Positions 21,991 to 32,744 of a stretch of DNA of 64,000 bases are shown here, piece after piece; within the stretch, counting starts at the first letter, position 1; each line of letters opens with the position of its first letter. The stretch lies in assembly GCA_031772625.1 (NCBI GenBank), contig CM062807.1, positions 1,147,165,007-1,147,229,006 on the forward strand, written 5' to 3'. The notes beneath the pieces are model-generated. The model was not told the origin of the DNA, did not search any database, and saw only the letters and a program-made list of their open reading frames with translations. The position numbers and the translations under genes were made by a program. This DNA comes from Pinus tabuliformis. Lineage: Eukaryota > Streptophyta > Pinopsida > Pinales > Pinaceae.

Positions 21991-23205
21991 GTACTCATAA
22001 TGAGACAAAAAGTACTCTCATGTTGAAATATTCATATAAGAAGGGATCTGGATTGATAAGCATTAATGATGATTTACATCATCATAGCCAACATTGTCAA
22101 AATAGCAAGGCCTTGACTAACAAGTTCTATCTCTCCATTAGATCAGAGCACAATGTTGGGAGGCATAAATTTGGACAACAATACCTCTCTAGGCACTTAC
22201 CCCTCCAGGATATTCACTAGGTATGCCTCACATGATCATTTCCTAATCCACAATCATAATATTTGACACCAAGAAATTTCAATCCTCATGACTATTCTTA
22301 TCTTGGATGAATGTACTTGACTTATGGTGGTTATTCCTAGTCATAGTACAAATTCTCAAAGAATATTGGTCCCAGATGTTTATCCAATCCACCATTCTCC
22401 CTATTGGTGTCTTTAATAGGCTTACAACTATTATTCCTGGCCATAGTACATGACATATGGATAATATGGTGTCTACCCTCACTCCCTCTCAACCAGAGAA
22501 GAGACATCCACAAGCATAAGCGTTTCTCAAGAATACCCATCATTTTCATAGAGAATAACATCATTAATTTGTTTTCATCGCATGACACCTTTATGATTAA
22601 TAATTCATAGATTTGTGGAAAAATATTTTCCCTTTTTTCATTTGTGATGATATAAAATCAAAAAGTGAAAGCCAAAATCATTAAATATACACTATAATGA
22701 TTTATCTAAGTCTAAACTATAAGGTTGAAGTGAAAATTCATGTAAATGTTATACCTATGAGTTGTGCCAAACTTATGAAAACCTTATTCCCTAAGTCTTA
22801 TATATAAGAAAAAGAAAAAGAAAGAAAAATAAGGCCCAATGAATAGTAACTCATGTATTCACTCCCTCTTTGGAAAACATATGAATATATACACTCCTAG
22901 TCACACTTGATCACATGTTTGTGATGGTTAAATCATGAAGTCCTCTTTTACCCTTGTATTTTCACTTCATCATTTAAGCACCTAATTGAGGATCTAGGGA
23001 ATTTTTTTTGCCTAAGGGTTTCATGTCTACTCTTGGTTTACTTATGTCACACCACTGTCAATTTATGTGACAGAGTGAAATACATAAGTTTGTGGAGTTA
23101 TTAGAACAATGTATTAAGTTAGTCACCACACACACATGTATTACATCTCATTGATCCACATGTGTGGGTTGGAGACTCATTACCTGACAACTTTAATGGA
23201 GACTA
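21991..23205. other. CACTA interior, left part, no recognisable gene
   Basis: Unique-looking AT-rich sequence with only short ORFs. A loosely repeated phrase (TATTCCTAGTCATAGTACA at 22333, TATTCCTGGCCATAGTACA at 22432) shows a local duplication of about 100 bases. No TnpA or TnpD transposase motif was seen. Confidence 0.5.
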
Positions 23206-23209
23206 CTTT

Positions 23210-23720
23210 AGGGCTTTAATGGTACAACTTACAAAGTATATTGTTAAACATTGTGATTAATCCTTTCTTTTCCTCGAGACACTTGATAATATTGAAGTCA
23301 CTCCCAATAATCCATGGAGATGGGGAGTATAAATTACTTGTGCTGTAAAATAGAATTGAGAAATAAATATTTTCCATTTGCGATAGTGGAGTCATAGAAA
23401 TTGGATACATGGTAGTAGTCCTCGATGTCAATTAACTAAAATTGTATTGTCATAATGCAAAAATAGGTAAACATTTTGGTAATCTTGATGTCCTGATCAT
23501 TCCAAATAATAACCATTCCACCCAAGTATCTCTAAGCATCAATCACTACTACTTGGAAATTCCTCCCCCATTTGCTAATTATATGAGGTAGAACCTCACT
23601 TAATATTTGTGTTTCTTATATCAACATTATTGATGGGTGCTTTGCGTACCATTTTTATTTTAGGAGTCTTTGTTTTCCTTTACTATTGGGGCCCCTCATG
23701 TTCCATGAGACTATTTTCAT
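23210..23720 (-). pseudogene. LINE ORF2 N-terminal endonuclease fragment inside the CACTA element
   Basis: On the minus strand an ATG at 23720 begins MKIVSWNMRGPNSKGKQRLL, the usual start of the APE-type endonuclease of plant L1-like ORF2. The relic continues through SIMLI-ETQI, LGGMVIIWN near 23510 and PWIIGSDFNIIKCLEEKKG near 23310-23255. All lie in shifting frames with stops. The domain would nick target DNA to prime LINE copying. Only about 500 bases survive, and no RT is present. It either inserted into the transposon or was captured by it. Confidence 0.78.
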
Positions 23721-25540
23721 CAATTATTTACACAGAAGGAAGTATAATGTGACTAAAATAACATGTTTCAAGATATAAGTGCTTGGACAATTCCACTTCA
23801 TGACTCCTATATTTACTTAACCTGGGACCAAATGGTGAACTTGATGGCCTTAAGGGAAATTGACCAATGAAAATCTAAAAAAGAGGTGACTTTTGATTTT
23901 ATCACATACAAGTTAATATACTAAAAAAAATATCCATAACAATTTCATCAATCAATGAATCATTAAAAAAAAATATCCAAAACAATTTCATCAAGCAATG
24001 AATCATTACATTATAAAATACAATCTATAAACCTTTTGGGAACGTTTTGCTAAACCATGCTAAAAAACCAACATATTTAATATTAATATTTAACAATAAT
24101 ATGGACAATAACACATTTTGATAAATTAAATAACATGTTATCAAGCCTAAGAAATTTCACTAACAGAAAACTAAAAATCATGCAACTAATGGATGTGACC
24201 ACTCAAGGCCACCATAAGACAATTAATCTATTAAGACCAATATTGGTGGGGACAAAGATCTCCAAAGGACAAAGGCAAACCTATTTTAACTTTATCGTTT
24301 TATTAGGTTCAAGTTGAACATCTCAAGATATAAAGAAGAGCATAATTAGTTTTATTGCATTAAGAAAACCCAAGCACATTCTATAACTTATCAAGGAAGA
24401 GATGTATAATACCCATCTCAACGACACAACACATGGCATTAAGTTACTTTTTTATATATAATTTAAACTCCTATCATAAAATCACAAATTTAGCATGAAT
24501 GGAATGTTTAAAATCCATTTTTATAAAAACAAAATATGATTTTTCTTATAGAAAAAAATACCAAAAACTAAATATATATTTTTTAGAAAATAAAAAAATA
24601 CTAAAACTAAATATATATTAAAAAAAAAAAACCATAAGCAAACTAGAATTTGAATTTGATACTTGTTCACTTTTGGAAACTCATATGGTGGAATGCAATC
24701 TCTTTATCCTCATCTTTAGCTTTTTCCTAAAAAATAAAACCATACAAAAGCGGAAAAGAGCCATAAAGCATGGGGAAGCTTTTTCCTAAGCACAAAAGCA
24801 TCTAAAAAGTGGAAAAGGCCATTTTTATATGAGGAAACATTATTCACCCAAAAGATTTTGCCCAAATTGAACTAATGAGGAATTTAGGAAATCTTCATAG
24901 CCTTCACTTTCCTATATATTGGAGGCTTGGCCATTGAGAAAATGATGGGAATTCTTGTATTGTCACGCTGTTGAGATCTATCTTGAGAGGGAGAGTTTTG
25001 GAGCTAGGAGTTGGGGGAGGTGCTGCTGCAACTACATCTGATGGTTGTAACTTTCCTCAAACTCCTTTATTAATATAGATCAGTTGTTCTTCCTTCCATA
25101 TGTTTATATTCATTCTTTACTTATTCTATTTAACTAATGAATGTATGGGATTTTGTTTTATATTTATTTATTCAACAATATTTATATGTTTTTGATAGTT
25201 TCGATTTTCAAGATATTATGGTGTGAAGGTTGCTTTATTCTCTCTCTTATGTGTAGGACCAAGCTTTGGAGCTAGCTAGGAGCGCTTCCTAGCTACACTA
25301 AAAAATAAAAGAAGACCTGCATGCGATGACTCACAGGAATTCCTTCTCTTTTTCTTAATCTATACTCTACATCTACTAAGAATCCTGAGCCTTAGAACAA
25401 CCTTTCTCTTAATCGGTCTGTCCTAGGTTTCCGGGATAAACTGAGAGGGTTTTATGTTCATCTAATCATGCATTAAATCCTACAGCAAAATGATATTTAG
25501 AAACTGTAATATATTTCACTATGTAAATGAAATTAGTAAA
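23721..25540. other. CACTA interior, right part, no recognisable gene
   Basis: AT-rich, with an imperfectly repeated segment around 23925-24010 (ATATCCA-AACAATTTCATCAA twice). A 9-bp inverted repeat TAGCTAGGA/TCCTAGCTA with a GCGCT loop lies at 25273-25295. A TATA-like CCTATATATTGG lies near 24911. None supports a gene. Confidence 0.5.
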
Positions 25541-26850
25541 ATGAACCCATAGAGGGGGTCATAAATGGAAATGAAAGTAAAACTCTAAACAAGAAGCCAA
25601 AAGTGGATGTAACCATGGATGTAAAATTGGGAGTAGAATTGGATGTTAAACTAGCCATCAAAACAAGATGCAAACAATGACACAAAAATGGTTTTAAAGT
25701 AAAATTAAAAAAGAGTGCAACACTAGACACAAAGAAGGGAATAAAATAGGGCATACAAAAGGATACCAAATTGGGTGCAAACAAGGATGAAAAAATGGAC
25801 ACCAAAATGAGGATGCAAAGAATGGTGTAAAATTAGGATGCAAAATTGGGTGCAAAAAGGATGTAAGAAAAGATACAAAACAAGATGCAAAATGGGACTA
25901 AAAAATGGTGAAACCAAGGATGCCAAAAATTATGCATAACTAGATGAAAATTCAAACTAAAATCTAGGTACAAAATGAGATGCAAATATGGACACAAAAT
26001 GTGGCAGAAAAAAGGATGCAAATTTGGATGCCAAAAAGGATGCAAAATTAGATACCGAAAAGGATGAAAATTTGGACATAAAAAATGGTGCAAAATTGGA
26101 CACAAAAGAAGAAAAATGGTGCAAAAATAGACATAAAAATGGATCAAATTTGGATGCAAATTGATATGCAACATTGGATGTAAAATGAGGTGCAACAAAT
26201 GATTCAAAACTTGGTGCAAAAACAAATGCAAAAGTAGACGAAAAAATGGCTCAAAATTGAACGTAACAATAGACACAAAATGGGATGCAAAGGTGGATGC
26301 AACACATGGTTCAACATAGGATGCAAATTTAGATGCTCAAAAGGATGCAAAATTGGATGCAAGAAATGGTGTTAAAAATGATGCTAAATTGGATGCAACA
26401 AATGATGCAAAATATGGTGCAAAATAGGATAAAAAAAGGGAGACAAATAAAACGAAAAAGTGGATGCAAAAAATGGTGCAAAAATGCATGAAAAATTTGG
26501 CATTAAATCAGATTCAACATATGGTGTAAAATTGGATGGAAAAAATGGTGTAAAAAAAGGCAGAAAAATTGACGTAAAAATAGATGTAAAAATAAGTACA
26601 AAATTAGAAGCAAAAAATGGCATACGACTAGATGCAAAAACTGGCACAAACTAGATGTAAAAAAAGGCACCAAATCAGATGCCAAAGATGGTGTGAAACT
26701 TGATGAAAATTACGACACAAAACTAGAAGCAAAACCCATTGTAAAACCAAATGAAAATCTTGGTGAAAAATATGATGCAAAAAATGATGAAAAATTTGGC
26801 GTAAAAAATGATGCAAAATTTGGTGCAAAAAAGGATGCTTTAAAAATTGT
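25541..26850 (-). repeat. Right subterminal array of the 12-nt motif, inverted
   Basis: About 1.3 kb of GGATGCAAAATT/GGTGCAAAAATG variants, the reverse complement of the left-array motif at similar density. Mirror orientation towards the two ends matches subterminal motifs in CACTA elements. The plus strand is open at 26460-26654, giving a Lys-rich product with a four-residue rhythm (DAKNGAK). This is judged a by-product of the period. Confidence 0.85.
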
Positions 26851-26936
26851 ACAATAGATCCAGATTTAGCTCCAGGTTGCCCATCCCAATTGAGAAAAAA
26901 AATTCATTAAAATATGGTGTTAAATATGGCGCAAAT

Positions 26937-26950
26937 GTTTTGTTGTAGTG
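26937..26950 (-). repeat. Right terminal inverted repeat of CACTA element
   Basis: GTTTTGTTGTAGTG, the exact complement of the left end, followed by the TAA duplication and then internal A sequence TAAGCTCTTTGTTAATC. Confidence 0.9.
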
Positions 26951-26996
26951 TAAGCTCTTTGTTAATCTTGTTTGAAGTTCTTTGTTCATTGGCATA

Positions 26997-28231
26997 ATGA
27001 CAACCTCCTCAAGTGTATCCTCAAACTCCTTCTCCATCACAAGAATCTTTGATGGAGACATGAAGCAAGACTTGTTCATCATGATGGACAAGGTGAGAGA
27101 AATGTATGAGGATGGAAGAAAGAGCAACATACTTAGAGAGCAGTTGAATTCCATGAAGGAAGAGAAGCAGTTTTTTTTTCTGAAAGACTGCAAGAAATGG
27201 AGAGGCAACTTCATATTGAAAATATGAACCTGAAGAGGATGCATGAGTTGGAGTCACAACTCTTTGTTGCCAAAGAAGCCTTTGTCAAGTATCAGCTTGA
27301 AGAAGAGGTAAACCATTCCAGTTTGTCTTCAAATTCATATGAGAATGCTTATATTGGTTCTTTTGAAAAACATACGAGAGGCATAGGTTCCAAGCTAATG
27401 TCCAATATGGGCTATGAAAGAAAGGGCTTGGGAAAGCATGCACAAGGTATTGTTGAACCAATAATGGTTGAGGAAAGGCCTAAGTATTTGGGTCTTGGTT
27501 ATGGACAGTCTTATGGAGGGAGTTCCAAAGCTACCATGAAGACCATTAGAACAGCTCCAAGAAGGAGTTGCATTGTAGAGTGTGAATATTGTGTTCAGGA
27601 GGAATGCAATAGCTTGAAACGTCACTTGTAGGATGCAGGTGTTCAGGAGCACACACTTGAACCAGAGAGTTGTGGAAACTCTAAAAGCAGTGAAGAGATT
27701 GAGGGTGTTCCAACGGGAGCCACTTCTTCAGTTGCTTCACCTCCTCATGAAGGCAATAAAGGTGAAAGAAGCAGGTATAAATCTGGTTCTAAACATATTC
27801 CTTTTGATTTTTCAAAGCATGGTAAATTTCCACATATGCATGGGAGAAGAATTGCATGTTCCTTTTGTGGTTTGGATAACCATCATGTTTCCAGATGTTG
27901 GAAGAGAATGGCCACATACAGGAAACTTTTGAAGGAGAAGAAGCAGAAAACCAAAGGTCCATTGGACAAGGCAAAGCATGTTGTCAAGAGGATGCACATG
28001 TGCTTCACTTACTGCCATAAGCAAGGGCGTCTTGCTGAAAGGTGTTGGACTCTAAATCCAACAATGCTTCCACACAAGCTGAGGAAAGTGGAAAGAGAAG
28101 ATGGCAGACATGGAAAGGAAGTTTCCATGAATGAAGTGTCTCATGATGATTCACATGTTGATACTGATGTGCAAACAAAGGAAAGACCTTGGAACTAGAT
28201 TGGTAAGAAATGGCTAGAGTTCTTTCCAATT
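26997..28231 (+). pseudogene. G-patch/zinc-knuckle protein, copy A (broken)
   Basis: Homologous throughout to the open copy at 31509-32744. ATG is at 26997. Lesions relative to copy B: a frame change near 27175 within a run of T; CAG to TAG at 27629-27631; TGG to TAG at 28195-28197; and a lost T near 28223. The G-patch (GIGSKLMSNMGYERKGLGKHA) and both zinc knuckles (CSFCGLDNHHVSRC and a later CFTYCHKQG motif) remain readable. The CACTA element inserted about 45 bases before the start. A nonsense-laden copy beside an open one gives a natural comparison for whether copy B was under selection. Confidence 0.87.
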
Positions 28232-28838
28232 AAGGTTGCATGTCTGTTGATGCGTCTATTTGCATTTCTTTGTCGATGAGATGCAAGTTGCAGGAATTTA
28301 CCAAGAAAGTGAATGGGAGAAGTTGAGTAGGAGACTCACTTTATTGCTGCAACATTATATTTCATTTCAGCTTCGAAAGTATGGTGTGCTAAAGTGAAAG
28401 TTGAAGGATGAAATGCATGCATAAGCATGATGTGTATGAACACAAGGATGTTGATGTTTTCCTGGTATTTGAACATGTATGTGTAATTAACTTGAAGGGT
28501 TGATTGCTTTGTTGTAAACATGCATGTAATGCAATATTAACTTGGAAAAAGTTGATTTGGTCTCCAAGATGGAGGTAATAATGAAGTGTTTCATCTTTTG
28601 AAAAAGAGTCCAAATGGTCTTTTTCTACATGCTTGACTTGAAGGGTCATTTGTCTTAAAGGCATGTTTTGTGGGCTTGTTACCTAGTCCATCATTTGTAT
28701 GCAGATGTAAGGCATGGAGGTGTTCACAAGATGTGAAATCTGTTCTTTTGTTGAAGCAAAAGTTTAGGCCATCCAGTTGTTGTCTGTATTCTTGTTGTTG
28801 TTAACAATTGTTGGTGACAGCTTGTCAAACAGGTACAA
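28232..28838 (+). other. 3' untranslated part of G-patch element copy A
   Basis: Matches 32745-33222 plus 43150-43276 in copy B. No ORF with a domain. The bases GTAAG at 28711-28715 are the pre-insertion form of the Tat-like element's target site in copy B. Confidence 0.7.
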
Positions 28839-29030
28839 ATGAAAGTTTTGTGGAGCAAATGTACTTCACATTTGTTTGAGCCACCTTGGATTAATGATCA
28901 AGGTAGAGAATCTCAAACTACCTTCTATAACCATTTCAGTAGGAGTTCTACAGGAAGGCAAGGAGGAAGACCGTTCTTCCTAGGGAGACCAGCTCATCCA
29001 AGAAGGGAAGTGGTCAGAAACTTTGGTTAG
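28839..29030 (+). CDS. Small conserved ORF of G-patch element, copy A (candidate)
   Basis: 63 codons starting MKVLWSKC and ending RREVVRNFG. The product is Arg/Gly-rich in the second half (SSTGRQGGRPFFLGRP). The counterpart at 43277-43474 in copy B is colinear without indel or internal stop and carries about a dozen residue changes. It could be a small accessory protein, a second exon, or simply non-coding sequence open by chance. No known domain is recognised. Function unknown. Confidence 0.3.
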   Translation: MKVLWSKCTSHLFEPPWINDQGRESQTTFYNHFSRSSTGRQGGRPFFLGRPAHPRREVVRNFG

Positions 29031-29148
29031 AGGCACTATGCAAAGCAAGTGTAGGGAGGCTGAAAGAAGAGGGTGAGTCACTCTCCTTTACTGTTCAGAT
29101 TAGTATATCAGTCTTTTGGAGACCAAAATTTCTTTTAGTGGGAAGGCG

Positions 29149-31169
29149 TGATCCAAAATGGATTTTGGATAGACTCCTAAGTCTAAGTGTTCCTCACAAA
29201 GGAAAAAATGAAAGTCCAAGGAAGTTCCTGGAACTAGCCCCATTGCAAATATTGTCTCATTCAGAATCTATTACAACTTGAATGGGAAAAAATGGACTTA
29301 AGATGCGGAAGTTATCATAAAATGAAGCTGCCCTTTATCCTTTGGAAAAAGGGGCAAAATCCCCTAAAAATGGGTCCTAAAAGCCGTCTAAGCCTTCAAA
29401 ATCCAAAAACTAGCACAAAGGAAAACCTTCACAAAATAGCAGAAACCCTTATCGAGAGGCATAAACATGAAGAAATAGAGAAAAACAGGCCTATCGGAGG
29501 TCAAACCAACTTTGCACAAGAGCCGTTGGATCTGGCTGATCAACGGTCCAGATCCAATTAGCACATCGCAATCGGCGATGACAAGCGGAGGCTATCGGAA
29601 GGAGACATGCGATAGGACCGGGCTGATGCGATGATGTAATCACTAAAATCAGCGAATCGACATCGACGATGACATGGGGCTTAAGGCGGGACCCCAGGTC
29701 TATGTGATATGCGATTACGATCGACTGCATCGCAATATCGCATCGGAGCTACACAAAGGAGCGGGGTCGATACAAATATGGCTTGCGACAACTGGATCCA
29801 ATAGGGTTATAGGCGATATTTTATATATTTTGAAATCCGAAAAATGGCATTTTCCTTTGTATTTCGCATTTCTGCCAAATAGAGAAATTGCAAAGGAAAT
29901 GTGCCCAATGTGATGAAACCAGACCTGAAAGGGTTTATGAATGCATATGCATAATATTTCAAGTCCGCCATAAAGACATTTTGTGAGATTTTCAATGTTT
30001 TAATGTATTTTCCAAATACAAAGGGAAACCACGAAATGAGCGAGATTTCAGGCAGGCCATAGGCAGTAAGTGGTTTTGGCTGGGCTCCTCCCGAGCCCAT
30101 ACACTGGCTCCCACATGGCTAGGCGCCGGAGAGAGAAAACCACCCTTTTTGGGGAGTTAACCCCAGTACGCATGAGCCGCCCGAAATATATCTCAACCTT
30201 TGGATCAAGATCACTCAGATCAACGGTGGAGAGGCGATAGCAATTTAAAATTTGGACCCGATGGAATATAGGGAAGAATTCATAATATTTGAAATCCGAT
30301 GAACAGTGATCTGGCGAATTTTTCCCAAGTTTTACAGTGTTTCTCTGTGTAAACAGAAAATTCTATTTTTGGGGATTTCTAAGGCCGGATGGTCCCTTCC
30401 ATTTGCCACCTCCCTTGAATACGTTATGCCATGATTGCTAATGCTCAGAAGGGGGATTCAAGTAGACAGAGGCCTAGAGCCAAAGAGCCCGAGAAGAGGA
30501 AATGAACAGACAATGCCCATTGGCTTTAAAGCCATAGAATGACAGAGACAGAGAGAGTTGTTGCTAAAACAGAGAATAAGCAGGCAGTGCAGAAGAAAAA
30601 AGAGAGTCAAAGAGAGTGAAAGCTAATGCGCAGAGCAGCTAAGGGAGTCTTTGGATTCACTTGGAGGTCAAGTGAAAAACTAGAGAGCTGAAGGTTGCAG
30701 AAAAGCAAGAGCCAGAACCAAGAGCCATAGTCGAGAGCCAGAAACAGAGAGCTTCAAGAGCCAGGGAGAGATGGTGTTCTGAGCACATTGTTCCTGTGTA
30801 AAACAGTGGAGTTGATCCAAATAGCTTGTAAAAGGACTTTGCCATAATCCTAGAGATCCTAGTTGAGTTGACTAAAGCTCAAGGAGATGTAGCCCAAGAG
30901 TTTTGGGTGAACTCCATATTAAGTTGTTGTCCTATGTGTTTATTATTTGCTACACTGTTTGCACTGTTACATGTATTTACATATCAGCACAAACAATAGA
31001 TTTTAAAGCACATAAATAGTTAAAATAACTATAAGCATACACCTTATTTTCATGCACATATTTAATTCCGCATTGGTTAATCATAAAGACTTGGGAATAT
31101 TTAAGCTTTGGGAATGGGAGAGGTTATTGTAAGTTAGACAAGAAGCCTAAGTGCCCCATTTTCAGATCA
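29149..31169 (+). repeat. LTR2 of G-patch element (2021 bp), shared between units A and B
   Basis: Starts TGATCCAAAATGG after a weak purine tract (TTAGTGGGAAGGCG) and ends TTTTCAGATCA. It is uninterrupted and so defines the full LTR length. By eye it differs from LTR1 by roughly 6-8 per cent plus about 60 bases present only here near 29385-29445. It acts as 3' LTR for unit A and is followed by a primer site for unit B. Confidence 0.87.
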
Positions 31170-31171
31170 GG

Positions 31172-31183
31172 TGGTATCATAGC
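31172..31183 (+). promoter_or_regulatory. Primer-binding site of unit B, one base changed
   Basis: TGGTATCATAGC follows LTR2 after two G, differing from the initiator-Met consensus at one base. It shows that LTR2 is also positioned as a 5' LTR. Confidence 0.8.
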
Positions 31184-31508
31184 CAGGTTTGATTAAACCC
31201 ACCTTCAAAGGAGGTTATATCAGAATGCTTGATTGATAGAGCAAAGATTGCTTGTCTAAAAGATGTTTAAACAGTCAGAGGTTGATTGTATGCTTGTTTG
31301 CAGACTAACTATTGTTTGAGTTTGCAGAAGTGAAGGGAAAGCTATTGATAGCTCAGTCCAAGAAGGACAAGGAGGAAGAAGGGCTGAAAGCATTTTTCTA
31401 TCCTAAAGGACCTCAAAACAATCCATGAAGCATAAGAGATTTGCTGCAAAAGATTGCTTAAACAAGCTCTTTATTAATCTTGTTTGAAGTTCTTTGTTCA
31501 TTGGCATA

Positions 31509-32744
31509 ATGACAACCTCGTCAAGTGTATCCTCAAATTCCTTCTCCATCAAAAGAATCTTTGATGGAGACATGATGCAAGACTTGTTCATCATGATGGA
31601 CAAGGTGAGAGAAATGTATGAGGATGGAAGAAAGAGAAGCATACTTAGAGAGCAGTTAAATTCCATGAAGGAAGAGAAGCAGTTGCTTTTTGATAGACTG
31701 CAAGAAATGGAGAGGCAACTTCATATTGCAAATATGAACCTGAAGAGGATGCATGAGTTGGAGTCACAACTCTTTGTTGCCAAAGAAGCCTTGGTCAAGT
31801 ATCAGCTTGAAGAAGAGGTAAACCATTCCAGTTTGTCTTCAAATTCTTCTGAGAATGCTTATATTGGTTCTTTTGAAAAACATACTAGAGGCATAGGTTC
31901 CAAGCTAATGTCCAAGATGGGCTATGAAGGAAAGGGCTTGGGAAAGCATGCACAAGGTATTGTTGAACCAATAATGGTTGGGGAAAGGCCTAAGCATTTG
32001 GGTCTTGGCTATGGACAATATTATGGAGAGAGTTCCAAAGCTGCCATGAAGACCATTAGAACAGCTCCAAGAAGGAGTTGCATTGTAGAGTGTGAAGATT
32101 GTGTTCAGGAGGAATGCAATAGCTTGAAACATCACTTGCAGGATGCAGGTGTTCAGAAGCACACACTTGAACCAGAGAGTTGTGGAAACTCTGAAAGCAT
32201 TGAAGAGATTGAGGGTGTTCCAAAGGGAGCCACTTCTTCAGTTGCTTCACCTCCTCATGAAGGCAATAAAGGTGAAAGAGGCAGGTATAAATCTGGTTCT
32301 AAACATATTCCTTTTGATTTTGCAAAGCATGGTAAATTTCCACATAAGCATGGGAGAAGAATTGCATGTTCCTTTTGTGGTTTGGATAACCATCATGTTT
32401 CCAGATGTTGGAAGAGAATGGCCACATACAGGAAACTTTTGAAGGAGAAGAAGCAGAAAGCCAAAGGTCCATTGGACAAGGCAAAGCATGCTGTCAAGAG
32501 GATGCACATGTGCTTCACTTACTGCCATAAGCAAGGGCATCTTGCTGAAAGGTGTTGGACTCTGAATCCAACAATGCTTCCACACAAGCTGAGGAAAGTG
32601 GAAAGAGAAGATGGCAGAAATGGAAAGGAAGTTTCCATGAATGAAGTGTCTCAGGATGATTCACATGTTGATACTGATGTGCAGACAAAGGAAAGACCTT
32701 GGAACTGGATTGGTAAGAAATGGCTAGAGTTCTTTTCCAATTAA
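31509..32744 (+). CDS. G-patch and zinc-knuckle Gag-like protein, copy B (open)
   Basis: 411 codons from ATG 31509; an in-frame TTG lies 15 bases upstream and is not preferred. Order: short Ser-rich start; coiled coil (residues about 20-105); G-patch (about 126-165) with the Gly pattern GIGSKLMSKMGYEGKGLGKH then GIVEPI; a cysteine cluster (CIVECEDC); zinc knuckle 1 CSFCGLDNHHVSRC (about 287-300, CX2CX4HX4C); a Lys-rich stretch; knuckle 2 CFTYCHKQGHLAERC (about 335-349, spacing CX3CX4HX4C); an acidic tail. G-patch domains bind RNA or activate DEAH helicases, and zinc knuckles bind nucleic acid. A Gag-like RNA-packaging role is inferred from its place as the only ORF between LTR and polypurine region. 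No protease or RT is encoded. It could instead be a captured host gene. Confidence 0.8.
   Translation: MTTSSSVSSNSFSIKRIFDGDMMQDLFIMMDKVREMYEDGRKRSILREQLNSMKEEKQLLFDRLQEMERQLHIANMNLKRMHELESQLFVAKEALVKYQLEEEVNHSSLSSNSSENAYIGSFEKHTRGIGSKLMSKMGYEGKGLGKHAQGIVEPIMVGERPKHLGLGYGQYYGESSKAAMKTIRTAPRRSCIVECEDCVQEECNSLKHHLQDAGVQKHTLEPESCGNSESIEEIEGVPKGATSSVASPPHEGNKGERGRYKSGSKHIPFDFAKHGKFPHKHGRRIACSFCGLDNHHVSRCWKRMATYRKLLKEKKQKAKGPLDKAKHAVKRMHMCFTYCHKQGHLAERCWTLNPTMLPHKLRKVEREDGRNGKEVSMNEVSQDDSHVDTDVQTKERPWNWIGKKWLEFFSN

Larger units (their letters stand above)
19542..26953. mobile_element. CACTA-type DNA transposon with giant subterminal arrays, non-autonomous
   Basis: The element is 19545-26950 (7406 bp), flanked by a TAA duplication (19542-19544 and 26951-26953). 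Comparison with internal B around 31465 gives the near-empty site. Terminal inverted repeats are CACTACAACAAAAC (19545-19558) and its complement (26937-26950). CACTA ends and 3-bp duplications define the En/Spm superfamily. Both flanks are filled by arrays of a 12-nt motif in mirror orientation, and the centre holds GAT-rich repeats, a LINE fragment and AT-rich sequence. I see no transposase gene, so it would need one supplied in trans. Confidence 0.87.

Noticed and set aside
21420..22008. His-, Met- or Ile-rich ORFs
   Set aside because: Translations of GAT/ATG microsatellite sequence; no gene evidence.
19570..26850. CRISPR-like appearance of regularly spaced short repeats
   Set aside because: Units are nearly contiguous and 12-nt, without unique spacers, inverted between the two sides, and inside a plant CACTA element.
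31494..31508. Upstream TTG as start of the G-patch ORF
   Set aside because: The ATG at 31509 is the plausible eukaryotic start. The equivalent ATG is also kept in copy A at 26997.
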